Shown: positions 11,501 through 23,100 of the stretch, one piece after another
How the letters are laid out: every line of letters starts with the position of its first letter
Position numbering within the stretch: position 1 is the first letter of the stretch
Assembly (NCBI GenBank): GCA_002786065.1
Contig: NHNY01000006.1
Span: 372,001 to 436,000, forward strand
Direction: 5' to 3'
Origin: Microcyclospora pomicola
Lineage: Eukaryota; Ascomycota; Dothideomycetes; Capnodiales
DNA length: 64,000 bases
Notes under the pieces: model-generated
What the model was told of the DNA's origin: nothing
Seen by the model: only the letters and a program-made list of their open reading frames with translations
Databases searched by the model: none
Made by a program: the position numbers and the translations under genes

Positions 11501-13258
11501 TCACGACGCCGCCTCCGCACAATCTCGACAATACCATTTCTCGCCCTTCGGAGGTGCGGACGTCAGGCCAGCACATTCGAAATGGAACCATTGGTTTTCA
11601 CAGTTGGGGCGGTCGCATGCTATCATGCCGCCGGATGAGGCGGAATGGCAGTAGCAGTATGCTTGCTCTTCTGTAGGTTCGGGATCTTTCTGCTGCTCGG
11701 GTTGCTCGTTTTCTTTTTCGAGATTGTCGTTGGCTTCGCCGTTGTCTTTCCGCGAGGGCTGATCGTCGTCGACGTCCTGGCTGGTCTCCGTCTCGGCATC
11801 GCTTTCTTCGTTCTGCTCCTTCTCCTCCTCTTTTTCCTCCTCGTCGTCGTCGTCCTTTGTTGTCTGCTTGTCGCTGGCTTGTGTCACAAAGAGGCGTGGA
11901 GTCTTGGTCTTGCGCTCCATCACACACTCGTCCAAGTCATCGCTTGCGCTTCGCTTTCGAGAGTTCTGACTCTTCGTCGCTGCCTCTGATCCCACCGCGC
12001 CATCCGCCTCTTCCTCGTCCTCAGAGCCAAACGTGTTCGCGACCGGATCCTCCAGTGCATTTACAATCTTCATGACGCCCATCGCGTCGCCTTCCTTCGT
12101 CTCGTTCAGCTCTTTGTCTACCCAGCCTTCCGTGTAGCTGCCTCCGAAATCGATGATCCATAAGCGGTCGTCCTCGTCCACCATGAAGTTGTCAGCTTTG
12201 GCGTCGCCCCAGATGATACCGTTCTTGTGCAGCACGGCTTTCGTGCGGTCGGCTTCCTTCGCCCACTTCTCCCGCTGCTCTTGCGGGATCGATGGATCGA
12301 GCTTGTGGGTTAAAGGGACAGGGTTCTTGATGTCAGTCTGGAGGAAACCTAGGATGGTGTTTCTGTAATAGTCGACCGAAGCTGGGGAAGAGAAGGTCAC
12401 GAGACCTTCGAGTTTCGGACAGGAGATCTCAGAGTGAAGGTCGAGCTGCGTGATGCGATTGAGAAGCTTGATCTCCCTCTTGTTTGGTGCGGGCTCGTCG
12501 ACGATCTTGATGAAGAACGTTCGGTCGTCCTTGGGGTCTTTCAATTGTACTCGGCAGGGATGATATGCCGCGAGCTCATCACTGCATGCCAGTACGGTCA
12601 GGTCGCTCGCGGAATACCACGGTACGTCGATGTCGCGAATGTACTTGGGGATCTTGAGTTCGGGCCGGAGAGCTCGCATGCGATCTTGCATTTCTTGCGT
12701 CCCCTTTAATTCAGTAGCTTCGAGCCTGTCCTTGCTGATCTCGAGCTCAAAGAATTGGGTGGGGCAGTCGTACCATTCGCTCAATTGCGTGTTACATTGT
12801 TTCTTGGTTGCGGGCGCATGTTGCTTGAAAGCTGAGTCGAGAGGCGCAAGCATCCATGCATGAAGCGCCTTCTCGCAGTCATTCAACGAACCATCTGTCT
12901 TCGGAGCTGTCATGTCAATGCCACTATCGGTGGTCGTGCTGCCATGTTCTCCATCACCCTCATCATCCTGTTCTGGTTGACTTTGTTTCTGGTCCAGTCT
13001 TTTCACTTTCTTCAGCAGCTGTAAGTAGTCCTGCACTGTTTCGGTCAAGGATGATTTGGAGTGACAGCCTAGCTTCTCAGCATCTGCGATGACATGGAAT
13101 CGCACCCCATTGAGAAGCACGGTGAGGGCACTGCTATCCTCATCATCGTGGAAGAAATCAAGAACATGGTAAGAAGATTTTGACGCCATTGGTTTGTGTT
13201 TTGACAGAGCGAAAAGAATGGGAAACGAATGCTGACCTTTGAGTCTACGTAGCGACAT
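11501..13258 (-). CDS. Kinase-like protein fused to a C-terminal ING-type PHD finger
   Basis: Single open frame, 585 residues from the ATG at 13258 or 562 from the ATG at 13189 (MASKSSYHVLDFF), which I slightly prefer. The middle is a protein-kinase-like fold: a beta3-type Lys in FFIKIVD, a catalytic loop variant WGDAKADN in place of HRDxxxxN, and DFGGS near residue 370 (of 585). The Asp, Asn and DFG positions are kept, so it may bind or hydrolyse ATP. A long acidic, Glu/Asp-rich low-complexity stretch follows. The last 50 residues form a PHD finger with Cys/His ligands in CYC, CDRPNC, HFEC and CRDC, and a WYC pattern as in ING proteins, which read histone H3 tails. The combination suggests a chromatin-associated kinase-like protein; substrate and histone mark are unknown. 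It is convergent with URA2. Confidence 0.8.
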   Translation of the reverse strand: MSLRRLKGQHSFPILFALSKHKPMASKSSYHVLDFFHDDEDSSALTVLLNGVRFHVIADAEKLGCHSKSSLTETVQDYLQLLKKVKRLDQKQSQPEQDDEGDGEHGSTTTDSGIDMTAPKTDGSLNDCEKALHAWMLAPLDSAFKQHAPATKKQCNTQLSEWYDCPTQFFELEISKDRLEATELKGTQEMQDRMRALRPELKIPKYIRDIDVPWYSASDLTVLACSDELAAYHPCRVQLKDPKDDRTFFIKIVDEPAPNKREIKLLNRITQLDLHSEISCPKLEGLVTFSSPASVDYYRNTILGFLQTDIKNPVPLTHKLDPSIPQEQREKWAKEADRTKAVLHKNGIIWGDAKADNFMVDEDDRLWIIDFGGSYTEGWVDKELNETKEGDAMGVMKIVNALEDPVANTFGSEDEEEADGAVGSEAATKSQNSRKRSASDDLDECVMERKTKTPRLFVTQASDKQTTKDDDDEEEKEEEKEQNEESDAETETSQDVDDDQPSRKDNGEANDNLEKENEQPEQQKDPEPTEEQAYCYCHSASSGGMIACDRPNCENQWFHFECAGLTSAPPKGEKWYCRDCAEAAS

Positions 13259-14119
13259 TTACCTCGAATATGAAGGCATCTCTATCGATGGCTGCGCCAT
13301 TGCTCAATGGACGTGTCATCGCTCAGGAGATGTCGAAATGAGGTTCATGACGTTGATATATGGCGGATGAGGACAAGAGGATCGACAGGTACGATCTCAA
13401 CCCGCAGTTTGCGATCGGCGCTACCAGATCGGATAACGTGGTCAATTTCCCGAAGCGTGCTGGAGAGAGAGGACGTGTATCTTGGAGCGATCTGTGCTTC
13501 GAGATTCAGATCGGATCTATTGTTCGGCATCATAAGTGACGTGTAGTTAGTGACGTTTTTGCTGGTCCTGTAAGCCTGTCCTTCGCTGTTGTTGGTTTCC
13601 AACTCTGTGCGGCAATGATTAGCTCTAGAGCCTCAAGCGCTGCCGTTGGATGCATTCGCAACAACACACCCCTTTGCATGATGCATTAGAAGAACTCCTG
13701 TCTGGTCCTTATCGACATCCAAGCCGGTATAAGCCAGAAAGAAATCGTGTTTACATGCTGCACTGCCATTGCCTTTGCGATGTTCTCGGCACAGTGCTGA
13801 TGGAGAAATTGCCTCGTTCGAGCGATCGTACAGGTATTATGAGCTACGCGCAAGCGTTCACAGGTCGGTGAGATGAGTACAGGTGCTAGAGATGTGACGA
13901 GAAAAGATCTCTGGGTGTGATGAATGTTCTCGTATTGTGCCAACACGTTCCAAAAGGTCAGTAATCCATATGAGGATACATGAACTTTGAAGCACGAAAG
14001 GTTGCTGAAACGTGAACAGGTCGAGTGAGTTTGCATATCTCTTCTACCATTTTGCGCCATATGTGAATGGCAAGAGAGTCGAGTTACTTCTATGTGCAGG
14101 ATCTCGTCCCGAAAGCACT
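13259..14119. other. Intergenic region, no gene supported
   Basis: About 860 bases upstream of the kinase/PHD gene and downstream of the SRPBCC gene. A 153-codon frame on the minus strand (13686-14147) overlaps the 3' end of the SRPBCC gene and has no recognisable features, so it was not called. The region near 13250-13600 probably holds the promoter of the minus-strand kinase/PHD gene. Confidence 0.45.
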
Positions 14120-14680
14120 TCAACCACGCTTGTAGTCTTTGCTCCACTCGCCCGGCTCGTCGGACTTTTCACCCTTCGCGGCCTTGACCAATCCATCAAG
14201 CCAATCCTGGTGCCCATTGAGCATAGGGTTGGGCTTCCTGACCGCGAAGTCCTTGAACACGCTACCGATCTGGCTTTCTTGCGTCAGAATCCGGACCCGC
14301 CCACCTTGGACTTCCTCCACAATCCACGCATGGTAGACGTATATGGTCTCGCCATCCGGTGTGTCGGTGATGGCTTCCCAGGCTAAGCGCCCTGCTTGGC
14401 CAGAAGACGGCGCGACCGATTCCTTCACGGTGCATGGGAGCGGCGGGAAGCCGAATGTTGAGAAGGAGAATTTGTCGCCCTTTTCCAACATTGGACCTGA
14501 CTCGGGTGGGGTAATCTCGGCAGAGTTCCAGTAGTATGAGGTCCATTTGGTGATGTCGGTCAGTAAAGACCAGATCTTGGTGGCGGAGATGTCCCGAACT
14601 ATTACTTCGTTGCTGACCCAGTTGTCGGTCGTGCCAGGGATGTAGCGCTCAGGCCATACGATGGCTGTTGAGGTGGTCAT
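14120..14680 (-). CDS. SRPBCC (START/polyketide-cyclase-like) family protein
   Basis: Intronless, 186 residues, ATG at 14680. The layout is that of the SRPBCC helix-grip fold: an N-terminal strand with an extended EVIVRDISATKIWSLLTDIT segment, a central Trp-rich part (WTSYYWNSAEITPP), and a C-terminal helix that starts near HQDWLDGL. Such proteins bind small hydrophobic ligands in a central cavity; fungal members are mostly uncharacterised and occur singly. No signal peptide or membrane segment, so probably cytosolic. It is the only lone catabolic or ligand-binding candidate in this part, with no pathway partner nearby. The fold assignment is moderately certain; the function is not known. Confidence 0.7.
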   Translation of the reverse strand: MTTSTAIVWPERYIPGTTDNWVSNEVIVRDISATKIWSLLTDITKWTSYYWNSAEITPPESGPMLEKGDKFSFSTFGFPPLPCTVKESVAPSSGQAGRLAWEAITDTPDGETIYVYHAWIVEEVQGGRVRILTQESQIGSVFKDFAVRKPNPMLNGHQDWLDGLVKAAKGEKSDEPGEWSKDYKRG

Positions 14681-14740
14681 TTTGGCTTTAGTTAGATTCT
14701 ACAGATGATTGTCTTCTTGGAAGAGTTGCGAGTGTCAAAG

Positions 14741-14748
14741 ATATATAT
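14741..14748 (-). promoter_or_regulatory. TATA-like element of the SRPBCC gene
   Basis: The run atatatat lies about 60 bases upstream of the ATG at 14680 on the minus strand, a plausible TATA position for a fungal gene with a short leader. The rest of 14681-14989 holds promoter sequence and the 3' region of the next minus-strand gene. Confidence 0.35.
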
Positions 14749-14989
14749 TGCAAACTCTCTGTTCTATCTATTGCACCAGAATGGCCTATGATGCAACGCA
14801 CGTGACATCATCAGACATTGATCCGGCTGCGCTCCGCTCGTGCGGATGGCGTGTCTAAGTATGTTCTGGCGTGACTTTTGCACAACTATCATCTAACCAA
14901 TACGTGACGTGGAACGGAACGCTCGATATGGAGGTCATGAGCATAGGAGTGACTGATGTTACATATCGTCGTACGCCTCAGACATCGTC

Positions 14990-15887
14990 CTAATAGTCCC
15001 AACTCGTAGAGTCAGCCAACGCCAGCACATCGTCTACCAGGCTCTTCGCACTGGACCCGGCCTCGCAGTTCTTCCATTGACCTCCATCTCTGACACATCT
15101 GGTCTTTCCGTTGAGTCGCACCGTGCAGCTCGTGGTGATACCAGCCTCCGCACTTCGGTTGAAGCTAGCCTGGAGCATGGAAACGCTCAGACTGCCATCG
15201 TCCTGGACAGTGCACTGGTTTAGCTTGTCCATGGACATGCCGTGTTCGAGAGCACAGTCTTCCACAAGGGTGCGCGTTGGGATGTCGGCGTATTGCTTGG
15301 ACAGACACATGGTGAACCCAAGGAAGATCTTCGGATCGGGATACACCTTGGCTGCGCAAAGCTCTAGGATGTTTCCGAGGCATTCTTCTTCGCCGTGCAT
15401 GCATTGCACGCCATCGTCGTGATCGGTGACGCTATCGGCGATGTTAGCTTTTGTTGATTGAACGATGCTTTGAGTCAATGATTCACCTTCCAATATACGA
15501 CAACTTGAAATCCACTTTATCCGAGATGTTCACCATGGCAGGTAAGATCAAGTCATGCAGGCAGTCTCTCGCATCCGGGCACTTCGACATGATATGCGCT
15601 TCCAACGCCACCTTGCCACTCATAGTCGGGTAGTCATCTCCAAGCATCTCATCTTCTGCAATCACGACAAAACAAAACACGAAGAACAATAACAAGACGG
15701 TCGTCACGCTGTAGATGATGCGTCGGTGCCAGACGGTGGATGTCTTCCGATGCCAGGCTTTCATGTAAGCTCGTTGCGCTTTGAAGACGTTCTGCTGCAG
15801 CTCCGCAAGCGACGGCTCGTGGTCTTCTGCTGTGCTCGTCGCGCCATAGTTGATCAACGGCTGCTTCTCCATATCGTTGGTGGCCAT
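14990..15887 (-). CDS. Membrane-anchored GILT-like thiol reductase family protein
   Basis: Two exons: 15887-15487 and 15431-14990, 280 residues; the 55-base intron joins SYIG to SVTDHDD. The GILT signature C-x-HG-x2-EC-x2-N-x4-C is complete (CMHGEEECLGNILELC, with Met for the usual Gln). GILT enzymes reduce disulfide bonds in acidic compartments. Instead of a cleaved signal peptide, residues 57-77 form one hydrophobic segment after a 56-residue charged N-terminus, suggesting a type II membrane protein with the domain in the secretory or vacuolar lumen. The expected CxxC active site reads CPDARDC (Cys 103 and Cys 109), so the second Cys is displaced; I believe other fungal members share this, but cannot check. 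Whether it is still a reductase is uncertain. Confidence 0.8.
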
Positions 15888-16723
15888 CTTGTTCGATGTG
15901 TGAAACAGGAACAGACGATGTGAGTTTCTTGAAGATGTTTGTTACCTAATAGTTCTTTCGATGACGAGAGGTGGAGCTGTGGCGAATGCTCGAAGGCAAC
16001 AAAGGCGCACATCTAATCAGGACTAGTGCCAAAGTGCACTTCACTCCGGCACGCGCTTCTTAAAGCGCGTGCCTGTGCGGAGTTCCTCTGCATGCATCCA
16101 CACTTATAGCAGTAATCTCCAGCTTTACACTCAAAACACTTTTCCCATCTCGTGCTGCCTGTGTCACAGATTAGCTACACCATAGCCAAGCACCACCGCA
16201 CCAGTGGACTATTGCAGAAGGGCCTTTGATCCGTGGGACAGACAAGACATACGATTACAGGAGCCCTGCTGCCTCATTCTCCACGGTAGTCTGGCCAAGA
16301 CCGGAACAGCACCTGAGCATACATGTACTTCTATCTCTAGTCCCACTCTCGATATTGCATGTCCCCAGGTATATCTTCCGATGGCCCAGCTACTCTTTCT
16401 CCTATCTGTACGTGGCTTCGAGAGAGAGAGAAGACGCGTTTAAGGTCACGTTGTTCAATTTGCACGTACTAGCACGCGACAGCACGATGGTCATCTCCAA
16501 AGGAGATACATGTGTCGTAAACATATGCACGCCAAGGTGAGGTACATAAATGTATTAGGATCTCTTCTCGAAGAGAGTTGAGGTGAGTAAACTATTGAAG
16601 CACGCAAGTCGTCCCATCTCCTTTGTATGCTGCAATAGCAACACACGAGTGTCCATGGTCGTGTACTCGAAGCACTCAACCAGCACTTCCTGCTAATGCT
16701 CTGGTTCCTCCAGCTCCAAGATT
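15888..16723. other. Intergenic region with a strong hairpin
   Basis: About 835 bases between the GILT-like gene and the 3' end of the next minus-strand gene. No coding sequence is supported. It contains the hairpin at 16043-16083 listed separately and presumably the GILT promoter. Confidence 0.45.
16043..16083. repeat. Bulged 16-bp inverted repeat (hairpin)
   Basis: The inner arms gcacgcgctt (49-58 of this line) and aagcgcgtgc pair perfectly around the loop ctta. The outer arms actccg and cggagt pair as well, separated from the inner stem by a five-base one-sided bulge (ctgtg). The stem is GC-rich. It lies about 160 bases upstream of the GILT-like start codon. It could be a transcript-end signal, a cruciform or a protein site; function unknown. 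Confidence 0.6.
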
Positions 16724-17431
16724 TCACTCGAGCAGCTCTTGCAGATCTGGAATGATATCTTTCAGGAGTTGCAGGTCTTTGAGAAATTCTGCGAGTCGTT
16801 CTTTGGCCGGCTTCAATATCTTGATGTCCCATAGCGTTTTTTGTTCATCTCTTCTCAGGACTTCGGGGCATGCCAATTCATCGACCTCCTCGGCAAAGAT
16901 CTTCTTCGCCGAAGACATGAGTTGCCACCAATCCGCCTCGTGACGGTAAATCAGGTTTCTAGCCTTACCAAACTCGGCTGTTCCAAGTAGTGTAGCCACA
17001 TCTTCGAATTTTCGGATTCTGGAATGGTATAAGGACGGATCCAGTCTCTTGGCGGTACGGACGAAGATCTCCCGGTATGCTTGCCGGATTGCAACTAATA
17101 CAGCATCTGAGCGGTCGCAGATTACCTCCACTTTTGAATGTGTGAGTTTGGTGGTGGCTGCTCGGTTGGTCAGTAAAGATACAGCCAAGTGTGCATAACA
17201 AAACTTACGATCATTGGCGACTTCTGTAAGGTCAATGATACTAATAGGCAAAGTGTCAAGGTCAGACATTTCGCCAGCTGACTCCATGGAGCCATGGTCC
17301 ATGGGTTCGAACATAGGCGATTTCGAGAATTCACTGGATCGTTGTCTATTCGATCCTGTCAACTTCATGATTCTGTGCTGCATTCGGACCAATGATAGAC
17401 TACGTTACCTCTTCTGACCTGTTGAAGCCAT
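16724..17431 (-). CDS. Hypothetical protein, three exons
   Basis: Preferred model: exon 1 17431-17419, exon 2 17355-17209, exon 3 17160-16724, 198 residues starting MASTGSNRQRSSEF. The first exon is only 13 bases, and this model is the one whose phases close. The 48-base second intron (GTAAGT...CCGAG) is a multiple of three, so it could also be retained; a start at 17392 with no first intron is the alternative. The C-terminal half is rich in charged residues and Leu and predicted helical (AEEVDEL, LKDLQLLKDIIPDLQELLE). I do not recognise the family. No signal peptide or membrane segment. Confidence 0.5.
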
Positions 17432-19598
17432 ATTGTGAGGAATGAATTGGTTTTTTGTTGGTTGAAGATGTGTTTGGTATCGAAGTAGTTGTTCCAAGTA
17501 CGATGGTTGATAAAAAGTCGAAGCAGATCTTTTCATGCAGGAGCCATATGACTAGCGCTTGATCTGATCACGGGACAACAGTTTCACTTGATGCTGGAGT
17601 GAAGACGGTGGAGTGAATGAGCTCGCTTCTTTGATCTTGCCTATTGGAGATTGCTCATTAAAGTGGCTTTGGCACGTCGTTTTGGAAGAAGGACGAAGGC
17701 TCGGACTTGTCACCCAGTTACATAGGCTTTCACCTTGATAGCGGTATCAGTGTGTTGCGTTTCCATCACATATGCGATGATGACATACCAGGGAGTACGG
17801 TCATCCTAGTCAGCTGAAGGCTTGTAGCAGGAGGCAGAGTGAATCAAACTTGGCATCAGTCCGAAATGCTGCGAAGTGAATCTGATCATCTCAGCTTTGT
17901 CGTACGCTGGACCTGAGAACTCAGCTATACTGAACGGATACCACTACATTTCACTTTCTGTACGTATCACGAGTAAAGGCTGACAGTCCCCTCTCGAGTA
18001 AAGTGGACAGAAATCAGGATGTGCTGTAGAGTGTCGTGGGCTCTTTGTGGTCTGTTCGATGCTGATATGACCGATTGTGTAGTTCTCTCCTTTCATACGT
18101 GATCCTCGATGTCAACTCATGGAGCGTTGTTCAGCTTCACTGGCGCAGCTCTGAGTACGCACGTTCCCACCATTGACTGTGTTGTATCGAAGGTCTAATG
18201 TGCCGTTCCGTGTTTGACTGTCTATGCCTACCCTTGAACCGAGCAGCCGCGCCCCTGCGTACCTTAGGCTGTACGTGACAGGTATCTCGCATCTTTCTTT
18301 ACTTTCAACGTCTGACGACGAGCAGATGAGCCAATAACTAACATCGGCAGAGAGGAGCTTCGGCTTGTGTCTGTGGTGGGCACTTCCCTAGACAGATGTG
18401 GAAAGAGCAGCACTGCGCTTTGCCACCGCACCTAATTTCCCAAATTGTACTTTCGGTCGCGTGATGCTCGAAGTACGCTGTTATGAGGAACACTCGTGAT
18501 AGATCCAGAAGCAGAGTGGTCGTATGAGAAAGTGCTGGTGAAGGGATTTGCGCGTCGTTTGACAGAAGCAGATTCGTTTGTACATCGGCGGCTGACCGAC
18601 CAGCGCGTCGGAGGCAGAGTGGGCATATCTAGATGGGTACGTCGTGTATGGAGGTGTTTTTGACTGTGTGCGCGCTGTCGGAGGATAGGATACTATGACA
18701 GAATCCATCAGGAACGTTACTGTAGACACAGCGAAGTTAGCTCAAGCTCACCTAACATGGGTTCTGATCGACCTGCATCTAGATGACCTTCGCTTCTTGC
18801 GCGTAACTGTATCTCTCCGCCTGGGAGCTAAGCGATGTGGCAACCTTGACGATCGTGCTATGTACGGGCCTAACTCACTGCTAACCAACGTGCCAGACGC
18901 GCTCGACGTTTCGGTCTCGTCGATCTTGATCTCCGCTGAGCTTCGTACGGTGAGTATGTAGTATTTGGTGGTTAGGCAATCCTTACATTTGAGTCGAACC
19001 TCTTTTTGTCACTGCGATAGCTATCCGAATGATTTTGACGCGCCTCGAATGTACCTGCAAGTGTGGTGTGAGAGGGATGCCAGAGCAGTCAAGACAGATA
19101 TGGATCTCGCGAACCCAACTGAAGACACGCCAAGAGCGTGTCCGTTCCGATGGTGACCGTCTCACTGATCGAAGGGAACAAAATGTTTGCTGTAGGGAAA
19201 CATACCTTGGGAAAATCGTGGTGATACACTAAGAAGCACAAGATAAGATGGCTTGACACACGAAGCGACTGGAATGTCTGAGAAAGCCAGACATGTGCGA
19301 TCGTGTTGGTCTCGGAACGTGAGAAGCTCAGGGCGTTTGTTATCGTGACTGTTTGCTGCCATAGTTTGCAACACTTCCCTGCCGCTCTACCTGGTAATGT
19401 AATGATTGCTTGCGTAGATTGCGCAGGCAAACTTCCTACAATTGTCCCTCTTGAAAGTGGCACGATGCCTGTTGTGAAGAGTTCTATGGGAAGTCTGCCA
19501 AGACGCGTCTGCCATTGCTGCGTCGCTCGAAAAGCTCAATGCGGCTAGAGGTTTGTATCAGCGCGTCCCATACAGCTTTGCAAAGTCAAGGGGCGCGA

Positions 19599-19645
19599 GT
19601 TCGAAATGAAGACCCGCGGTTCGAAAGGTGGAGCCGCCGTTCGAA
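19599..19645. repeat. Three GTTCGAA motifs at exact 20-base spacing
   Basis: GTTCGAA occurs at 19599, 19619 and 19639. The first two 20-base units match at about 15 positions, so this is a degenerate three-unit tandem repeat. TTCGAA is itself palindromic, and the spacing is close to two DNA turns. Confidence 0.6.
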
Positions 19646-20091
19646 CCACATTATCACGCATCTACCACAACCCCTGACGGTACTGATGCTTGTTTTAGAT
19701 ACAAGGAGTCTTCTGTACTGCAGTAATGCAAGCTTCCCCCTTCTAGATCGATTCATGTTCATGATGCTCTCAGGGGCAAGTGTGAGAGCTGGTAGAGGAG
19801 GAACTGCCCACACTCAGCAGCAGGCGTTGCCCACGCTACACCAGAGTGTGGAAACCTCTGTACTTGACCTTTTTATCTCGGCGATCATCCGTAGCTCCTC
19901 AACGCCAGCAAAACAACTACCGTCCTTCGCGTAGCCCGCAGCGCGAGAGATAGGCAAAAAAAAGTAGCCCCTCGTTGGAATTTCACCTCGTTGGCGGATT
20001 GCGGGCTATGCCATTGTATAATCTTAATGATTTTAATAATCTGAGGAAACGCGGATTAGCAGGGGTCTTGAATGAGTGTAGTGAATGTGGC

Positions 20092-20134
20092 AGGCGGCGG
20101 CGGCAGCGACGGCGGCAGCAGCAGCAGTAACAGC
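20092..20134. repeat. GGC/CAG-type triplet repeat
   Basis: An imperfect run of ggc, cag and cgg-like triplets with single-base interruptions, about 43 bases long, in the gene-poor block. No gene frame containing it is supported. It is a simple-sequence locus likely to vary in length. Confidence 0.7.
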
Positions 20135-23100
20135 AAAGATTTCTAAATACACTGTCGTACCACAGGACCACCTGCGCCGACTATGAGCAGCGCAAATTTT
20201 TGATAAATATATGACCATCCTGCAAATCTGCCGGACTTGTGCCGGTGGGCTCTTGTGTATGCCTGACCATGGCGATCAACATTAATACTTGACTTGCTTG
20301 CTGTACACATTGATATATTTGCTGTCCAGATAGTATCACAGGAGACCAATCCCTCATAAATGAAGAAAGTACTCCATGCTTTGCCATCATAGCAGGTCGG
20401 TGTGGTAGTTCTTCTCATGGTTCTTGTCGTGGTGCTTCTGTCAAGTGATCCACCACCCACAGCGGGCACCCTCAGCGTCCCCTCCTACGAACACAGGTCT
20501 CCAGCAGTATCACAGCACCGTTCTTTGCTTAGACGATGCATTTCATGAGATCAGATCGATATTTTGTCATTTGTGCTGTTTGGACTGGTACGAGGGCGCC
20601 CCTTTCTATCTGCGGTCGAGCGCTGGCTACGGTCGCGTCTCGAAGCTACGACATGCGCGTCAGGCAAGTACCACGGCGACCAAGACTGTTTGCCCACCTG
20701 CAGTCATGTCTCAGACGCGACATACTTATCAGAGAGATAGAGCAGTCACTTCCAAGAGAAGACTGCAGAGCCCCGCATGATGCTGCCATACGTATCGACG
20801 AAAGGGCCAAACAATGTCCATGGGAATCAGCACGCTTATGGGATCTTGCACGGACGCGATGCTAGCTGTCCTGATACACGAGGCCCCGGCTGGGCTCCAG
20901 CTGAGATCATCCAGAGCCGGTGAGGCTACTAGCTGACTATCTCGCATTGTCCATTATGCCGCGACGAGCATTAGGTCTGGCTCGCTCAGTAGAGACGTAC
21001 GTCGCGAACAAGGTCGTGTCAGGCGCGTCTACGACCTACAGACGACGATGGTGAGGCTAATTCTCCAAACGACAAGACTAATCGCATTCGACGCGCGAAC
21101 CCGAGGATGCCAGTTGAGAGCCTTCACCATATTATGGTGCCCGTCCGAGAACAGCAATCAGTCGCAGTCATAGTAGCGACGTCCTTAATCACGAGACACG
21201 AGATGATAGTCTGCAGAGAGTCTTACAGGCAATCGAAGAGACGACCATACTTTGAAATGGTTGACTTATAAGCCTTTTGTCCGTGGTATAAAAGCTGGAG
21301 AGATCGCAGACAACATGGGCCGATTGCTTGACGACCACCGAGAGTCTCTGAATGCCGCGACCAGCAGTCGAACCATCCACCACGTCTTACAAGAAAGAGT
21401 GGAGAAAGGAGGTAGAGCGGCGATGTTGATGAGAAGTTCGCAGAGTAGGCCAAAATGTCGGTAGACCCAAGCGCGCCGGAGGTCGCGATCCCAAGATAGC
21501 GTGTCATTTGAGTATTGGCAACCATCAAACAAGCACCGGGACAGACACAGTGGACATCAGACGTTGAACGCGTCAAGTGTATCGCATGACATCCCCGTGC
21601 AAGCCAGCAATATCCATGCTCACGACCTCTGTGATTCGCTTTAGGAAAGCGGGATGAGAACTCTCAGCTTTTACACATGAGAAGTGCGTGTTCTGCTGTT
21701 CGGTCATGCAGGAGTGCGTACATTGCCTGGCTACATATCGACGCCAACCTGCAATAGCAAGCGATGCAAACAGAGATGTTAAATTCCATCGCATGAGGTC
21801 CAGATTAGCGCCGCCTTGGACCATAGTCTACTCCACTCGGATTTCGGCTGGGCGGGGATGTGGATCCGCGCTCCAGGGTGCTGCACTGTAGATACATATT
21901 CTCGTGGCAGTGATACCTCGAACTGTGAATCATTGCAACGAGCGTGTACAACGATTAGACGACTGTTGCGATGTCAAAACGACTTGGAGACTCTCAAGCG
22001 GCTTGGATGCTGACGTGGTAGACGATGTGTCGCTAAGCTCGATGCGACATGAAGCGAAATTCTACAATGTCGATCGCGCATCCGCCGACTATGCACGGCA
22101 ATGACACCACATGTTAGGCGGCACCAGTTACATCGACAATCTGGAGATGAACTCCACGAGCGCAGCAGGCTGGGTCCTACTCGAAGCCTCCAGCGCCGAA
22201 CGGTATGGTTCGGAAACAGAGTGTAGCCTTCGCTTTGCGGATCCCATTGCGTGCCACCTTGGCGACCATGGTATGGTGCAATCATGGTGCTAACGTTGGA
22301 GTCACCCTGCACATCATGGATACTAAGATCTCTGGATAGGGCCACGAATTACATTTCCAGATGATGCAGGATCCTTGTATTGATTGCATACATGTATCGG
22401 CCGCGGCTCAGACAAAAAGTATATATATATCCTCGCAAGTTCATCCTCTGGAGCAATATCGCGGTAAGCGTATAACGATTTGACATCATAAAACCCTCGA
22501 CGGCAACCATGGCCGTGTCATCGTGTGGGTGAGTGGGCTTTAAACTCACCCTACTCTTCAGAGAAAGATCTCCACGCTTTTCTTTGAGCCGGAGATAAGA
22601 ACAAGAGTATCTGCATGAGCTGCTGACCTCGATGCTCTCAGGCAGGAACTCCGAATCCTCTCGTACGGCTCATCCTGGATATGTCGCTCGGCAGGATATT
22701 TGCTCACTAAGAGAACATCCGTCGTGTGTCCCGTCCAAGTTCAAATATGGATCCTGACTGCACCATCCAAGCAAGGTGATCATGTCGCGCCAATGCATTA
22801 TCATGAAGCCTTGCTCCAGTAGCATCAGACTCCAAATTCCTACTTTCCTGCTCTTCCACCTCACGTTCCTGGCGTTCCACGCAGCTTTCTTCACTGTTAG
22901 CTGAGTTCTCTCTCCCAGGCACATCAACAGGCATTCTGCTCCCCTTTCGATTCTCAGCTTGACCGAATGGATTTGCGCATCGAGACGAGCTTTGAAATTC
23001 CACTCAGCGGAGTCCATGCTTTGTTGAGATACATTGCTGTGCTCTCCTGCAGATACGCGGTCAGGACTGGGCTAGAATGTTGGAAGAATTGTCATCCAAT

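Noticed and set aside
13686-14147. 153-codon minus-strand frame
   Set aside because: It overlaps the SRPBCC gene's last codons in a different frame and has no recognisable feature.
19590-19650. tRNA-like ggttcgaa motifs
   Set aside because: They are part of the 20-base repeat; flanks do not fold into tRNA arms.
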